Assembly (NCBI GenBank): GCA_024636935.1
Contig: JAGXGC010000004.1
Coordinates: forward strand, 188,762 to 252,761
DNA from: Sideroxydans sp.
Lineage (GTDB): Bacteria; Pseudomonadota; Gammaproteobacteria; Burkholderiales; Gallionellaceae
Reading direction: 5' to 3'
Length of the DNA stretch: 64,000 bases
Numbering within the stretch: the stretch's first letter is position 1; each line of letters starts with the position of its first letter. The translations under genes and the position numbers were made by a program. Below the pieces are notes generated by a model that saw only the letters and a list, made by a program, of their open reading frames with translations, had not been told where the DNA came from and did not search any database. This document shows positions 43,212 to 52,517 of this stretch, in pieces.

Positions 43212-44936
43212 TCAGTATCCCAATGCAAGACCCGTATTGTGACGCGGGTCGTTCGCACCGTAGTAACGATTGCCCCCCACCGCATTCCCTCCCAGCTTTG
43301 GCGCGCCAATTAGGATCGCCGTCACATGGTTGGCATAACCGGTATCACGGAAATTCTGCCCCCATGATTCCAGCACGCTGCGCGTATCAGGGCTGAGCGC
43401 GTAACGTTCGGTGAATGTCGTATCAGGCAACCACTGCTGGTGAAAGCGCGGCGCATCCACCGCTTCCTGAATATCCATTCCATAGTCGATCACGTTGATG
43501 ATGGTCAGCATCACCGCGGTAATGATGCGACTTCCTCCCGGCGTCCCCACCACCATCAACGGCTTGCCGTCTTTGGTGACGATGGTCGGGCTCATCGAAC
43601 TCAGCGGACGCTTGCCCGGCACAATCACATTCGCCTCCCCCTGCACCAACCCGTAGCTGTTAGGCACGCCCACCTTGACAGTGAAATCATCCATCTCATT
43701 GTTGAGCAGCACACCCGTGTTGGCTGCGGTGACTTTCGCGCCGAATGCACCATTCAGCGTATAGGTGACCGATACCGCATTACCCCACTTATCCACGATG
43801 GAGTAATGCGTGGTGTTGTCACCCTCATGAGGCGCGACACCGGGTTTGATCTGCATGGAGATGCCCGCCGTATCTTTTTCGATCTTCGCGCGTATCTGCG
43901 CGGCATACTTTTTATCAAGCAAGCGCGCCAGTGGATTGTTCACATAATCCGGATCACCCAGATAACTGTTGCGATCCACGTAGGCATGACGCATCGCCTC
44001 GATCTGATAGTGCACCGCCTGCGCGGAATGGAAACCCAACTCAGACAAAGGATAGGCTTCGAGGATGTTCAACATCTCACACATCGTCACCCCACCCGAA
44101 CTCGGCGGCGGCGCAGAGACAATGCCGTAGCCGCGATATGTGCATTCGATGGGCGCAAGCTCGCGCGTCTGATATTGGTCGAGGTCCACCTGAGTGATGA
44201 TGCCGCCGTTCGACTGACTGCTCGCCACCAGCGCCGCTGCCACCGGGCCTTTGTAAAAACCTTCACTACCGTGCTTGCTGATGAACTGCAAAGTGCGCGC
44301 CAAGTCTTTCTGCACCAGTCGCTGCCCGACTGTGTATGGTTGGCCGCGCTGTAGAAATATCGCAGCAGAAGGCGCGTCCTTTCGGAACGCCTGCGTCGCC
44401 ATTCCCAACATATTGATATCACTTTGACCCAGCACGAATCCGCGTTGTGCCAGCGCAATCGCAGGAGCCAGCACTTTGCTGCGCGGCAGTGTGCCGTACT
44501 TCTCCAGCGCATACTGCATGCCGGAGACCGTACCCGGCACACCTACCGCCAGATGTCCGTCTGTGCTCGCACCCTGCACCACGTTACCGTTTCGGTCGAG
44601 ATACATATCCGCTGTCGATGCCAATGGTGCTTTTTCACGAAAATCGAGAAAGGTCTTACGGCCGTCGGCCCGCATAAGTGTCATGAAGCCGCCGCCGCCC
44701 AGATTACCTGCCACCGGATACACCACTGCCAGCGCATATCCAACAGCCACACCGGCATCCACTGCATTACCGCCAGCCTTCAATACATCGATACCGACCT
44801 GTGTGGCCAGATGATGTGCCGTCACCACCATGCCGCTCTCTCCGGCAACCGGTGCCGGAGAGGCGGCCCATGCCTGGCAATGCAAGATAAGTGTTGCCGA
44901 CAGCAGCAGTGATTTGGCGAGTAGTTGTACTTTCAT
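43212..44936 (-). CDS. ggt: gamma-glutamyltransferase (periplasmic)
   Basis: A 574-residue precursor with a signal peptide ending near CQAWA. GGT cleaves the gamma-glutamyl bond of glutathione. It self-processes into two chains; the nucleophilic threonine is the first Thr of NTTHYSIVD, near residue 375. Other hallmarks are GNLGGGGFM, SAPPPSSGGVTMCEMLN and FREKAPLASTADMYLD. ATG 44936 has GGAG upstream; a long N-terminal in-frame extension (to 45188) is not protein-like. The gene lies convergent to lplT and divergent from the cNMP-EAL gene. Confidence 0.94.
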   Translation of the reverse strand: MKVQLLAKSLLLSATLILHCQAWAASPAPVAGESGMVVTAHHLATQVGIDVLKAGGNAVDAGVAVGYALAVVYPVAGNLGGGGFMTLMRADGRKTFLDFREKAPLASTADMYLDRNGNVVQGASTDGHLAVGVPGTVSGMQYALEKYGTLPRSKVLAPAIALAQRGFVLGQSDINMLGMATQAFRKDAPSAAIFLQRGQPYTVGQRLVQKDLARTLQFISKHGSEGFYKGPVAAALVASSQSNGGIITQVDLDQYQTRELAPIECTYRGYGIVSAPPPSSGGVTMCEMLNILEAYPLSELGFHSAQAVHYQIEAMRHAYVDRNSYLGDPDYVNNPLARLLDKKYAAQIRAKIEKDTAGISMQIKPGVAPHEGDNTTHYSIVDKWGNAVSVTYTLNGAFGAKVTAANTGVLLNNEMDDFTVKVGVPNSYGLVQGEANVIVPGKRPLSSMSPTIVTKDGKPLMVVGTPGGSRIITAVMLTIINVIDYGMDIQEAVDAPRFHQQWLPDTTFTERYALSPDTRSVLESWGQNFRDTGYANHVTAILIGAPKLGGNAVGGNRYYGANDPRHNTGLALGY

Positions 44937-45075
44937 GTCTTCACTCCAGAGTTTTGTATCCATGCACCTAAAGATTAGGCCTCGGCACAGATATATAGGC
45001 TTTTTTTTACCTTGATTGGATCCGGTAAAAATGCGAATGTACGCGCACCTTATCGGCAGGCAACGGAAAAATACC

Positions 45076-46245
45076 ATGACACTGGACAAGCTCGATAGAA
45101 AGCATTTCACCCAAAACCAATATATCTTCTCCGAAGGGGATGAAGGTTGTTGTGCATACATCATCGAATCAGGTGAAGTGGAGATCATTCACAGCTTGGC
45201 CACAGGCGAGCAACGTTTGAGTCTGTTGCAACCCGGCGAATTGTTCGGCGAAGTCGCTTTGCTCGACCAGCACCCCCGCACCGCAAGTGCGCGCACCACC
45301 GCCGACACCATCTTGATCCGGATCGAACGGCAGCTCGTTCAGGAACTACTTGATCGCAGCGACCCCATCCTGCGCCACCTGCTGCAAGTCATTCTGGAAC
45401 GCTTCCGCAACAACCCCGGACATGAATTCAGCGCCGCATCAACACGCGACCACAGCCCCGAAAGCGAAGCATCAAGAAGAGAATTACAAGGCGCTGCCAC
45501 GCAAAAACTTGCGATGGCGCATGGCATCACGCGCGCCCTCAATCAGAACGAGTTTGAGATGTATTACCAACCGATCTGCAGCCTTAAAGACGACTGCGTG
45601 GCAGGTTTCGAGGCACTGATCCGTTGGCACCATCCGACTGAAGGATTGGTTCCGCCCATGGACTTCCTGTGGCTGGCCGAGCAGACCGGACAGATCCGCC
45701 AACTCGGTTTGTGGACGCTAGAACGGGCCTCGCGCGACTGGCCGCGACTGCGGGAGATGACCAAGCATGAGAACCCCTTCGTCAGTGTCAACCTGTCGGC
45801 ACGTCAACTGACCGGCGATAACCTCGTGGACGATGTGATCGCCATCATCGCTCGTCATGAAATGCCACCTGAATCACTGAAGCTGGAATTGACAGAGACT
45901 GTGATGGTAGAACAGCCCGCACTTGCCATGAGTATCCTGAGCCGACTGATCGAACTGGGATTCAAACTGGCGCTGGATGACTACGGTACTGGCTATTCTG
46001 GATTGGACAACTTGCAACGTTATCCTATCGGCACCCTCAAATTGGATCGCGCCTTCGTCGCCCCCATGCTGACATCCAAACAAAGCATGGAGATCGTACG
46101 TTCTTCCATCGCGCTGGCGCACACTTTGGGCATGTCGGTCGTAGCTGAAGGTATCGAAACGCGCGAGACACGTGATGCGCTTGCAGAGCTGGGATGCGAC
46201 TACGGACAGGGCTGGCTGTTCGGCAAACCCTTGCCGCTCAGCTGA
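45076..46245 (+). CDS. cyclic-nucleotide-binding EAL phosphodiesterase
   Basis: A 389-residue cytoplasmic protein. The N-terminus is a cNMP-binding beta-roll (IFSEGDEGCCAYIIESGEVE, GELFGEVALLDQHPRTASA with the phosphate-binding arginine), then a charged linker, and an EAL domain from residue 155: EAL at 179, ELTETVMVE, LDDYGTGYSGL and GIETRE, indicating an active c-di-GMP phosphodiesterase. It could link cAMP or another nucleotide to c-di-GMP breakdown. ATG 45076 fits the domain start; ATGs at 45031 and 45037 are possible alternatives. GGA lies 10 bp upstream. Convergent with the next GGDEF gene (18 bp between stops). Confidence 0.9.
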   Translation: MTLDKLDRKHFTQNQYIFSEGDEGCCAYIIESGEVEIIHSLATGEQRLSLLQPGELFGEVALLDQHPRTASARTTADTILIRIERQLVQELLDRSDPILRHLLQVILERFRNNPGHEFSAASTRDHSPESEASRRELQGAATQKLAMAHGITRALNQNEFEMYYQPICSLKDDCVAGFEALIRWHHPTEGLVPPMDFLWLAEQTGQIRQLGLWTLERASRDWPRLREMTKHENPFVSVNLSARQLTGDNLVDDVIAIIARHEMPPESLKLELTETVMVEQPALAMSILSRLIELGFKLALDDYGTGYSGLDNLQRYPIGTLKLDRAFVAPMLTSKQSMEIVRSSIALAHTLGMSVVAEGIETRETRDALAELGCDYGQGWLFGKPLPLS

Positions 46246-46263
46246 GCAGCGCCCCTTCACAAC

Positions 46264-47523
46264 TCACTTATCCCGATAGAACTTCCAGATGTTCTTGCCG
46301 CTGTGCTTGGCGACATACATCGCTTCGTCAGCCTGTTTGACCAATTCCCGCGATTCAGACGCATCATCCGGGAACAGAGAAATGCCTATGCTTGCGCCGA
46401 CTTTGGCAGCCTGACCCGCCAGATCGAACGGCTCAGCCAACACCTTCACCAGCTTTTCAGCCAGAAGCCCCGCACTTTCGGCATTGTCGATACTTTGCAG
46501 CAACACGATGAATTCGTCACCACCCAGTCGCGCCACAGTATCCGAATCGCGAACCGACTGTTTAAAGCGCTCCGACACACCCTTTAGCAGCAGATCGCCA
46601 GCCTCATGCCCCAGCGTATCGTTGATCTGCTTGAAGCCGTCCAGATCAACGAACAGTACCGCGAGCATGCTCTTGTTCCGCATCGACAGGGCGACTGAAT
46701 GATCCAGTATGTTCAGGAAGGAAGCTCGATTGGGCAGATTGGTCAGATAGTCAAAGTGCGCCAGATGAGCAATACGATCCTCTGCCTCTTTGCGTTCGGT
46801 GATGTCACGCACGATACCGATGAAATAGCTCTGGCCGCCCAGCGACATCTCGGACGCGGACAACTCCATGGGAAAGGTTGCGCCGTCCTTGCGCACTGCC
46901 AACACCTCACGACCGCGCACCCCGAGCACTCGTTTTTCCTGACTATGCACATAGCGATGCAGATAGCCGTCATGCGCACTGCGTTCCGGTTCGGGCATCA
47001 ATAGCTTCACGTTTTTCCCTGCCACCTCCTGTGAGGTATAGCCAAAGATACGTTCAGCGGCAGGATTGAAACCTTGTATCAAGCCCGACTCATCGATGGT
47101 GATAATGCCATCCATCACGTTATGGATGATGGCCTGCAACTGATCCTGACTCTTTTCCAGCTCTACCTTGATTTGCTTCAGATTGGTGACCATCTGCCAG
47201 AACAACTTCACCTCGGCTCCACTGGTCACTCGGTAATCGCCGAACACCTCGCGGGCGATTTCGGCCACGGCATCATCGTGAGACAAGTTGTAGATGATGC
47301 AGTCTGAATATTCTTTGCAGGCCTGCAAGGCGGTTTCAGCATCGGTGTAAGTGGGAATATCGTACTTACGGGCCAATTCAAAACCTGGGGCATCCGGATT
47401 GGTGTCCACGATGGCAACCACACTGGCCATATTGTCTTCCATGAACATCTCAAGCAATGCAGTGCCGCCCCGACCTGCGCCGATGATCAGCACCGGTTGA
47501 CCGGAAATGATTCGTGAAGTCAT
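46264..47523 (-). CDS. Rossmann-PAS-GGDEF diguanylate cyclase
   Basis: A 419-residue cytoplasmic protein. It opens with an unusual Rossmann-like nucleotide-binding fold (VLIIGAGRGGTALLEMF with a GxGxxG loop, and VVAIVDTNPDAPGFELA), about 115 residues. Next is a PAS domain (FGYTSQEVAGKNVKLLMPEPE) and a GGDEF domain with the full active site GGDEF at 334-338 plus the inhibitory-site RxxD (RDSD) five residues before it. It should make c-di-GMP. The N-terminus resembles NAD/CoA-binding domains, so ligands such as NAD(H) or CoA might control it. AAGGAGGAGG before ATG 47523 fixes the start. Confidence 0.85.
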   Translation of the reverse strand: MTSRIISGQPVLIIGAGRGGTALLEMFMEDNMASVVAIVDTNPDAPGFELARKYDIPTYTDAETALQACKEYSDCIIYNLSHDDAVAEIAREVFGDYRVTSGAEVKLFWQMVTNLKQIKVELEKSQDQLQAIIHNVMDGIITIDESGLIQGFNPAAERIFGYTSQEVAGKNVKLLMPEPERSAHDGYLHRYVHSQEKRVLGVRGREVLAVRKDGATFPMELSASEMSLGGQSYFIGIVRDITERKEAEDRIAHLAHFDYLTNLPNRASFLNILDHSVALSMRNKSMLAVLFVDLDGFKQINDTLGHEAGDLLLKGVSERFKQSVRDSDTVARLGGDEFIVLLQSIDNAESAGLLAEKLVKVLAEPFDLAGQAAKVGASIGISLFPDDASESRELVKQADEAMYVAKHSGKNIWKFYRDK

Positions 47524-47734
47524 ACCTCCTCCTTAAGCTCTTACTCTTACTATTATTATTTTTAGTAGCTCAAATCATTGAGAAACATGACGAGCAGGTG
47601 GAATCCTACATCAGTAGGTCCAATATCTGAAAACTTATGTACAGCGCCTTGCCATTTCTTTCTTCCAACACATGGTAGCCACCATGTTTTCTGATTATCA
47701 TGATCACGTCAGCAACACCCACAAGGAGAACACC

Positions 47735-47929
47735 ATGCGCCCCCATATCGCCGTTATCCTTACCGCCACTCTTCTGCTGTGTGCATGTAATCGCAACGAC
47801 ACACCGCCACCCGCACCAAAACTTTTCGAAGAACAGCGCGACGCGCTAGATAAAGCGAAAGAAGTCGGTGCGATGCAACTTGAAGCAGCCGAACAGCAAC
47901 GCAAGACGATGGAGCAGCAGGCCCAGTGA
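47735..47929 (+). CDS. small lipoprotein
   Basis: A 64-residue protein with a signal peptide and lipobox LLCAC (cysteine near residue 17), then a proline-rich segment (DTPPPAPKLFEEQRDALDKA) and an amphipathic coil. Likely exported and lipid-anchored. AAGGAG lies 7 bp before the ATG. It is followed after 13 bp by the reductase gene and may be translated from the same message. No family recognised; length and layout are common for small cell-envelope lipoproteins. Confidence 0.8.
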   Translation: MRPHIAVILTATLLLCACNRNDTPPPAPKLFEEQRDALDKAKEVGAMQLEAAEQQRKTMEQQAQ

Positions 47930-47942
47930 TCAGGGCACGATC

Positions 47943-49415
47943 ATGAGCGAATCACTCAGTCTGACCCGTGCCGCAAGATTGATCGGCATACCCCGTGCCG
48001 AATTGCAACGCAAGATCAAACTCGGCGAGATGGTCGCGCACGACGGCAGAGTGACCGTCAGCAACCTGCTGGCCTGCTACCCCGATGCGCAACTGGAAGA
48101 TACTGCCGAAACGCATCGCATCGCCCTGATCAAGGAACGCGCCTTTGGCAAACGTGTGTTCGAACGTGCCCTGCCTGAACCCGAGGTGCTGGCCGCGCGC
48201 ATCACCGATCTGGGCAAGACACTCGCCACCAGTCAGGCACAAGTGGATAGATTCAACGACCTGCTGAGCAAGCTGTGGGACAAGCTCGACGACACGCCCG
48301 ACATATCAATAACGGAATTAAAGAAATGGCTAGAACAGGAGGTCGAATTGGCGACTGAACCCGGCTTCATCAATCCCCTCGCAATCAAAGACAACATCCT
48401 GCGCGTGATGACGGCACAAGTGACGATACTGCCCAGCAAACACGACTTCATGGTCGAAGGACACGACTCTATGCTGGAAGCCGCCATGCGCGCCGGCATC
48501 CCGCTCAACTACGGCTGCAGCGGGGGAAACTGTGGCCTGTGCAAAGCGAAAGTGGTGTCCGGCGAGATACGCAAGACACGCAACCATGACTTCATCATCC
48601 CCGAAGCGGAGAAACACGCGGGCTATGTCCTGCTATGCAGCAACACCGCCGTCAGCGATGTGGTGATCGAAGCAGCGGTGGCGGACAGCGTGCAGGACAT
48701 CCCCTTCCAGCAGATCGAAGCGCATGTAAAAGCCACTGGTCTCATCAATGACGATGTTCTGCTGCTGCATCTGCAGACACCGCGCACCAAGCGGCTGCGC
48801 TTTCTCGCCGGCCAAGGCATCACCCTTCGGCTGGGGCGATCTTTCAGCGCCGTGCTGCCCATCGCCAGTTGCCCATGCGATGACCGCAACCTGCTGTTCC
48901 ACATCCAGCGCCAGCCCGGCAACCTGTTCTCGGACTACGCCTTCGACAAACTAAAAATGTATGAAATGGTCGAGATAGAAGGCCCGCAGGGCGAATTCAT
49001 CCTGCATGAAAAGTCACCGCGCTCGCAGTATTTCTTCGCTTTCGATTGCGGCTTTGCACCCATCAAGAGCCTGATCGAGCACGCCATGTCACTGGAAGTG
49101 GAGAACATCCATCTGCACTGGATCGGTTCCAGCAAACAGCATATCTACCTGCCCAACATCGCCCACGCCTGGGACGATGCGCTGGACAATTTCACCTACC
49201 ACGAACATATCGCAGGCTTCGACCTGCGCAGCATGAGCGGCAAACGCGACGAGACGCTTAGCAAACTCCTACAGGAGATCCTGACCGCTGATGAGAACAT
49301 GCTGCAAGGTGACATCTACATCGCCGGCCCCGAGGATGCGGTGAATGTGGCGGAACATTTCTTCACAGAATATGGATTACCAAAGACCCGAGTGTCCGCG
49401 TCTCGCGTAAAATGA
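47943..49415 (+). CDS. [2Fe-2S] ferredoxin / FNR-type flavin reductase
   Basis: A 490-residue electron-transfer protein. Residues 1-150 hold a helix-turn-helix-like start (SLTRAARLIGIPRAELQRKI) and a helical linker. A plant-type [2Fe-2S] domain follows: YGCSGGNCGLCKAKVVSG with a last cysteine in LLCSNTAV, then an FNR-like domain with FAD region GRSFSAVLPI and NAD(P) region DCGFAPIKSLIEH. It resembles CDP-6-deoxyglucoseen-reductase-type (AscD) and toluene-monooxygenase reductases. The partner is unknown; no oxygenase is nearby. AGGG lies upstream of ATG 47943. It is the second gene of the likely lipoprotein-reductase-NfeD-kinase run. Confidence 0.85.
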   Translation: MSESLSLTRAARLIGIPRAELQRKIKLGEMVAHDGRVTVSNLLACYPDAQLEDTAETHRIALIKERAFGKRVFERALPEPEVLAARITDLGKTLATSQAQVDRFNDLLSKLWDKLDDTPDISITELKKWLEQEVELATEPGFINPLAIKDNILRVMTAQVTILPSKHDFMVEGHDSMLEAAMRAGIPLNYGCSGGNCGLCKAKVVSGEIRKTRNHDFIIPEAEKHAGYVLLCSNTAVSDVVIEAAVADSVQDIPFQQIEAHVKATGLINDDVLLLHLQTPRTKRLRFLAGQGITLRLGRSFSAVLPIASCPCDDRNLLFHIQRQPGNLFSDYAFDKLKMYEMVEIEGPQGEFILHEKSPRSQYFFAFDCGFAPIKSLIEHAMSLEVENIHLHWIGSSKQHIYLPNIAHAWDDALDNFTYHEHIAGFDLRSMSGKRDETLSKLLQEILTADENMLQGDIYIAGPEDAVNVAEHFFTEYGLPKTRVSASRVK

Positions 49416-49463
49416 CTCCCGTCGCGCCAACGGTGCGTGCTCAAATTTCTGGAGGGTGTCTCG

Positions 49464-49889
49464 ATGGGTCTTGTTTCCTGGCTGGTGTACGGTGTGCTGT
49501 GCATGCTTGCGGAGTTCCTTTACGGCTCCATGTATCTGTTCGCGATCGGATTGGCTTTCGCCTATCCCGCCCTCGCCGAATACAACGGTGCTGATTTGAG
49601 CATGCAACTGGCTGCTCTCGGCGCCGGCGCAGTCATCCACTCGCTGATCGTGTTCGGCATCCGTTCACTCAAAGGCTCCGGTGCACCCGCCAAGGCACCT
49701 GCTGACGTGGGAGACAAAGTCGAAGTGATCGAATGGCTGGACGAATGCAGCGCCCGCGTCACCTATCGCGGCAAAGAATGGCAAGCAGACAAGTTCGACA
49801 GCCGTATGCCCGATGCCATGCAAGGCACCATCCATTCTGTACAAGGTAGCCGTCTCGTCATCACCACCGAAAAAGCCGCTGAAGCTTAA
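49464..49889 (+). CDS. NfeD-like membrane protein
   Basis: A 141-residue short NfeD-family protein. Two to three hydrophobic helices (LVSWLVYGVLCMLAEFLYGS, AALGAGAVIHSLIVFGI) are followed by a C-terminal OB-fold (GDKVEVIEWLDECSARVTYRG, EWQAD). Such proteins usually work with SPFH/slipin partners in membrane quality control; no slipin gene is visible here. GGAGG lies 7 bp before ATG 49464. It is 48 bp after the reductase and 17 bp before the LRR-kinase-exonuclease gene. Confidence 0.85.
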   Translation: MGLVSWLVYGVLCMLAEFLYGSMYLFAIGLAFAYPALAEYNGADLSMQLAALGAGAVIHSLIVFGIRSLKGSGAPAKAPADVGDKVEVIEWLDECSARVTYRGKEWQADKFDSRMPDAMQGTIHSVQGSRLVITTEKAAEA

Positions 49890-49906
49890 TCGGCCGCCGC
49901 GTCTTC

Positions 49907-51859
49907 ATGCACACACTTGAATCTTTGCGCGCCGGCAAACTGTCCGACGTACAGCGTCTGGACCTGTCCTGTGGATTGAGTGAATTCCCGCGGGAGATAT
50001 TCGAGTTGGCCGACTCGCTGGAGATCCTCAACCTCTCCGGCAACGCACTGAGCACCTTGCCCGATGATCTGCCGCGCCTGCACAAGCTGCGCGTCATCTT
50101 CTGTTCCGACAATCGATTCACGCATGTACCGGAAGTGCTGGGCCGCTGCACCGAACTGGAAATGATCAGCTTCAAAGCCAATCAGATAGAAACGCTCTCC
50201 GCCGCAGCCCTGCCACCTAAGCTGCGCTGGCTCATCCTCACCGACAATCGCTTGCGCGAACTGCCGCCGGAACTTGGTCGCTGCTCACGCATGCAAAAAC
50301 TCATGCTGGCAGGCAATCAGTTGCTGCAGTTGCCGGAGGAGCTGGTGGCATGCCGCAATCTGGAACTGTTGCGCATCGCAGCCAACCGCTTCGAACACCT
50401 GCCAGACTGGCTGTTCGATATGCCGCGACTGGCATGGCTGGCCTGTTCCGGCAATCCGTGCAGCGACATCCACGAAGCTGCCGCACTGGAACATCTGCAC
50501 ATCACGCCCGTCGAATGGCATCAGTTGGAGATGCATCACCAGCTGGGCGAAGGCGCTTCCGGCGTGATCCATCGCGCACATCACCAAGATAGTAACCAAG
50601 CCGTCGCGGTGAAGATGTTCAAAGGTGCGCTCACCAGCGACGGCCTGCCGCGTAGCGAAAAAGCGGCCAGCATCGCCGCCGGAAAACATCCGGGATTAAT
50701 TCCCATCATCGGAAAGATCAGCGAGCATCCCGAGCAGACGCCGGGACTGGCAATGTCACTCATAGATCCCAGCTTCCGCAACCTCGCCGCGCCGCCCAGT
50801 CTCGCCTCGTGCACACGCGACATCTATGCGGACGAGTTGCGCTTTTCGCTGCCGGTCGCGCTCAACATCGCCTTTGGCATCGCCGCCGTAGCTGAACACT
50901 TGCATGCTCAAGGCATCATGCATGGAGATCTGTATGCGCATAACATCCTGTGGGATGACGCAGGCGACTGCCTACTGGGCGATTTTGGTGCCGCCTCATT
51001 CCTGCCACCGGATACACAACAAGCCGAGGCCATGCAGCGCATCGAAGTACGCGCCTTCGCCTGCCTGTTGGAAGAGTTGATAACTCGATGCAAAACTGCA
51101 TCGAATAACACAGCGCCTCTCAACGCCATGCATGCTTTGCAACAGCGATGTGACAGCAAACATGTCAGCAGCAGACCCTTATTCGCCGAAATCCATCGCA
51201 CACTTGGAAAAATTGAACGACGGATCACGATAAAGAAAACTGCGCCAAGCAAAGACGAGATCGCACTAATGGAACCCTTCGTCGGCCTGTCACTGGAACA
51301 CATCCATGTACCGACCACACCAGAAGGCTACGCATCTGCCACCGCAGAGATCATGGCAGCAGGTATCGTCGGCTTCGACACTGAATCCAAACCCACCTTC
51401 GCCGTCGGCGATGTGAGCGACGGACCGCACGTGGTGCAGTTCGCCTTGCACGACAAAGCCTATCTGTTCCAGACGCACCGCAAAGACTGCTATCCCTTCC
51501 TGATCGAGATGCTGCAGTCACCACAGCTACTCAAGATCGGCTTCGGCCTCAGCTCGGACGGCAAGCACATCAAATCCAAACTGGGCATAAAACCCGGCGC
51601 ACTGGTCGATCTAAATCAGGTGTTCAGCAAGGATGGTTTTCAAAAAGAGATGGGGGTAAGGAGTGCTGTCGCGCAATTGTTCAAACAACGCTTCATCAAA
51701 TCGCGCAAGGTCACCACTTCCAACTGGGCGCTGCACGAACTGAATGATCAGCAGATGTTGTACGCAGCGAACGATGCCTATGCCGCGTTGATGGTATTGG
51801 AAGCGTTGAAACTGCCGCGCGAAGCCTTGCCGGTGATGTACGCCGATTCCGCCAACTGA
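49907..51859 (+). CDS. LRR - protein kinase - DEDDy 3'-5' exonuclease fusion protein
   Basis: A 650-residue soluble protein with three domains. Residues 15-190 are about seven leucine-rich repeats (LEILNLSGNALSTLP type). Residues 205-435 are a eukaryote-like protein kinase: GEGASGV at 214-220, K236 in AVAVK, H339-G-D341 with N346 (HGDLYAHNIL, no RD arginine) and DFG at 359-361. Residues 470-640 are a DEDDy exonuclease: D491-T-E493, D551 in FGLSSDG, and Y619-AAN-D623. All key residues of both enzymes are present. The stop-free join argues for one protein. The kinase is of the LRR-kinase type found in proteobacteria; a fused RNase-D/WRN-type nuclease is unusual. No SD is evident; the start ATG is 17 bp after the nfeD-like stop. 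Confidence 0.85.
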   Translation: MHTLESLRAGKLSDVQRLDLSCGLSEFPREIFELADSLEILNLSGNALSTLPDDLPRLHKLRVIFCSDNRFTHVPEVLGRCTELEMISFKANQIETLSAAALPPKLRWLILTDNRLRELPPELGRCSRMQKLMLAGNQLLQLPEELVACRNLELLRIAANRFEHLPDWLFDMPRLAWLACSGNPCSDIHEAAALEHLHITPVEWHQLEMHHQLGEGASGVIHRAHHQDSNQAVAVKMFKGALTSDGLPRSEKAASIAAGKHPGLIPIIGKISEHPEQTPGLAMSLIDPSFRNLAAPPSLASCTRDIYADELRFSLPVALNIAFGIAAVAEHLHAQGIMHGDLYAHNILWDDAGDCLLGDFGAASFLPPDTQQAEAMQRIEVRAFACLLEELITRCKTASNNTAPLNAMHALQQRCDSKHVSSRPLFAEIHRTLGKIERRITIKKTAPSKDEIALMEPFVGLSLEHIHVPTTPEGYASATAEIMAAGIVGFDTESKPTFAVGDVSDGPHVVQFALHDKAYLFQTHRKDCYPFLIEMLQSPQLLKIGFGLSSDGKHIKSKLGIKPGALVDLNQVFSKDGFQKEMGVRSAVAQLFKQRFIKSRKVTTSNWALHELNDQQMLYAANDAYAALMVLEALKLPREALPVMYADSAN

Positions 51860-51863
51860 AACT

Positions 51864-52517
51864 TCATGCAGCGGCACGCTTCTGTTTGAGGTTGTGCATC
51901 GCGTCGACGGCAATCTCGCGCACTTCCTCGTGTGCATCATGCAGACACTCTTCCACATAGACCTTGGCTGCCGCACTACCGCTCAGGCCCAACAGATGGC
52001 AGGCATCGGCCCGCACTCGATGATCCGCATGACGGCTCAGTTCAGCCAGATCTGGCAGCAAGGCCTGCAATGCGGGTGAGTAAGCATACGATTCCAGCAA
52101 AGCACTGACACCGAGCCGCACTTCCAGATTGGCCGACGGGTCCGCCACGATGGACAACAAGGGTTTCAGTCGCAGGGTATTGGCATGGATGAAGGCGCTG
52201 GCCTGCACATAGCCACCTTCAGAAAGTAGATGCGCGACGTAGTGCGCCGTGCCCTCCTCACCATGCGCCCAGTCAGCCCATTGCCGCAACTCGCCCAGAC
52301 TATACGCACCGGTAAGCGTGAACACGCCCAACTTCAACCAGGGTGCGGTGCGCACCTCATATTGCTGCGCCAACTCCGGCTGTGCACTGGCATCCACCAC
52401 ACGCAGATTCCCCACCTGCCCCTCCTGCTGCAAGGTGTGCAAGGCAAGCTTCACCGTCGCACAGTGCGGACAGCTAGGCGTCACGAACAGCAATGCATCG
52501 GGTGGATAGTTGGTCAT
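51864..52517 (-). CDS. thioredoxin-fold and HEAT-repeat protein
   Basis: A 217-residue soluble protein. The first 80 residues are thioredoxin-like with a CPHC redox pair (FVTPSCPHCATVKLAL) and a cis-proline segment (VRTAPWLKLG). The C-terminal part is a set of HEAT-like helical repeats (ANLEVRLGVSALLESYA, ADHRVRADACHLLGLSG, AHEEVREIAVDAMHNL). A redox sensor joined to a protein-binding scaffold is a reasonable reading. Its ATG overlaps the SDR stop (ATGA). It is the last gene of the yjbQ-acyP-SDR-thioredoxin operon, and its own stop lies 4 bp from that of the kinase-exonuclease gene, convergent. Confidence 0.8.
   Translation of the reverse strand: MTNYPPDALLFVTPSCPHCATVKLALHTLQQEGQVGNLRVVDASAQPELAQQYEVRTAPWLKLGVFTLTGAYSLGELRQWADWAHGEEGTAHYVAHLLSEGGYVQASAFIHANTLRLKPLLSIVADPSANLEVRLGVSALLESYAYSPALQALLPDLAELSRHADHRVRADACHLLGLSGSAAAKVYVEECLHDAHEEVREIAVDAMHNLKQKRAAA

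Noticed and set aside
43212..45188. Long N-terminal extension of ggt and of the neighbouring 45016 frame
   Set aside because: The extension is low in protein-like pattern and would displace a clear signal peptide with its own SD.
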